The notes under the pieces were generated by a model. The model was given only the letters and a program-made list of their open reading frames with translations. It was not told the origin of the DNA and did not search any database. Shown here piece by piece: positions 50,815 to 51,249 of a stretch of 51,249 bases of DNA (positions within the stretch are counted from its first letter, which is position 1; each line of letters begins with the position of its first letter). A program made the translations under genes and the position numbers. Where the stretch lies: the NCBI GenBank assembly GCA_023405135.1, contig JAEXYZ010000014.1, positions 1-51,249 of the forward strand, written 5' to 3'. This DNA is from Bacillota bacterium (GTDB lineage: Bacteria > Bacillota > Bacilli > Bacillales_A > Planococcaceae).

Positions 50815-51159
50815 TTAATTTCACCTTCTATGTTATTGTTTTTGATAGGATTTTTTCTAATAATTTCCTTTTGTTTAATTATAAAACAATCAATAATATT
50901 GGCAACTTAATAATTTGAAATTGTAGTTAGATACTTAACAAAAATTAAGAGGAGAATCCTACAGCTTGGATGGGTAGGGGGACAAACATCTTTGTTTGGT
51001 TAATTTAAGAGAATTTCGAACTAGTAACTAGATGAAACGAATCAAGGGAGGTTGGATTGATAGGAATGGGCTATTTATTATGGGTAAGGATATATAAGGT
51101 TAATTATTAAATACTTAAAATTTCACTAGTGTTGCATAAATAGTGTTAGAATTTTCAGT
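50815..51159. other. Intergenic region between the NERD gene and the right-hand insertion sequence
   Basis: No clear gene. A ribosome-site-like AAGGGAGG (51043-51050) precedes TTG 51057, which opens 17 codons (MIGMGYLLWVRIYKVNY) to 51110; it may be the start of a gene truncated by the neighbouring element. TGCATAAATAGTGTTAGAA near 51133-51151 probably belongs to the end of the element whose transposase ends at 51160. Confidence 0.35.
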
Positions 51160-51249
51160 TTAATTATTTTTCCTATTAAGAGCCAAAAAGGTAAATACCC
51201 AATCAAAGGTGGCTCCATCCATTTGGGATTTATTTACAATTAGACCTGT
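51160..51249 (-). CDS. Probable transposase, C-terminal fragment (cut by window edge)
   Basis: On the minus strand the last 90 bases are open and end in TAA at 51162-51160. The encoded end TGLIVNKSQMDGATFDWVFT then FLALNRKNN resembles C-termini of DDE transposases I have seen in Bacilli, but the family is not certain. The start lies outside the window. Confidence 0.5.
   Translation of the reverse strand, partial: TGLIVNKSQMDGATFDWVFTFLALNRKNN

Noticed and set aside
1..51249. tRNA or rRNA genes
   Set aside because: No cloverleaf-like sequence with a T-loop GTTCRA and CCA end, and no rRNA sequence, was recognised on either strand.

Overview
The window is a 51.2-kb piece of a low-GC Gram-positive chromosome. 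Gene content and order point to Bacillales. The run rluB-resABCDE-sigX-rsiX-ribU followed by fer-ypbB-recS-ypbE-ypbG-ypdA follows the Bacillus subtilis order with insertions and losses. Codon use, TTG/GTG starts and the accessory genes look most like Planococcaceae (Lysinibacillus/Solibacillus type). The genus is an inference.

Layout. (1) 1-1.1 kb: tail and right end of an ISL3-like insertion sequence, then a small membrane protein. (2) 1.1-11.1 kb: rluB, the ResABC cytochrome c maturation genes, the ResDE two-component system, SigX/RsiX with a SigX-type promoter, and ribU under an FMN riboswitch. (3) 11.2-17.1 kb: a broken IS4-like transposase, a GC-rich intergenic element, glnR-glnA with a perfect GlnR box, a second thiol-disulfide oxidoreductase, fabI with a FapR-like box, and a PadR regulator/membrane protein pair. 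(4) 17.1-22.6 kb: an inorganic carbon/membrane-potential operon (MpsA/DabB, MpsB/DabA, MpsC) with a 25-codon leader ORF and a degenerate beta-carbonic-anhydrase-like protein. (5) 22.8-28.3 kb: ferredoxin, YpbB, RecS, YpbE, YpbG, YpdA. (6) 28.4-32.5 kb: a persulfide/sulfide detoxification operon of the CstR type that is visibly decaying: a CoA-disulfide reductase pseudogene, rhodanese, frameshifted TusA-rhodanese, DsrE fused by deletion to the C-terminal part of a CstB-like persulfide dioxygenase, TusA, and an intact TauE exporter. (7) 33-40.2 kb: site-2 protease, BRCT protein, a CmtR-like sensor with a CadA-type metal ATPase, an ACR3-like transporter, and small membrane proteins. (8) 40.3-40.97 kb: a paired intergenic repeat and a type I toxin-antitoxin locus (35-residue holin-like toxin plus overlapping antisense RNA). 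(9) 41.4-49.2 kb: a complete four-gene Wadjet-type SMC anti-plasmid system in the order jetD-jetA-jetB-jetC, followed by a NERD-HRDC protein. (10) The right edge holds the 3' end of another probable transposase gene.

The most noteworthy items are the Wadjet operon, the previously unannotatable type I toxin-antitoxin pair (with a second solitary copy of its RNA end near 32.7 kb), the eroded persulfide operon with two matching CsoR/CstR-type operators, the MpsABC operon with its leader peptide and catalytically dead carbonic-anhydrase-like partner, and a 4-copy intergenic repeat shared by two loci 12 kb apart. Homology calls rest on motif recognition from memory, not on searches.
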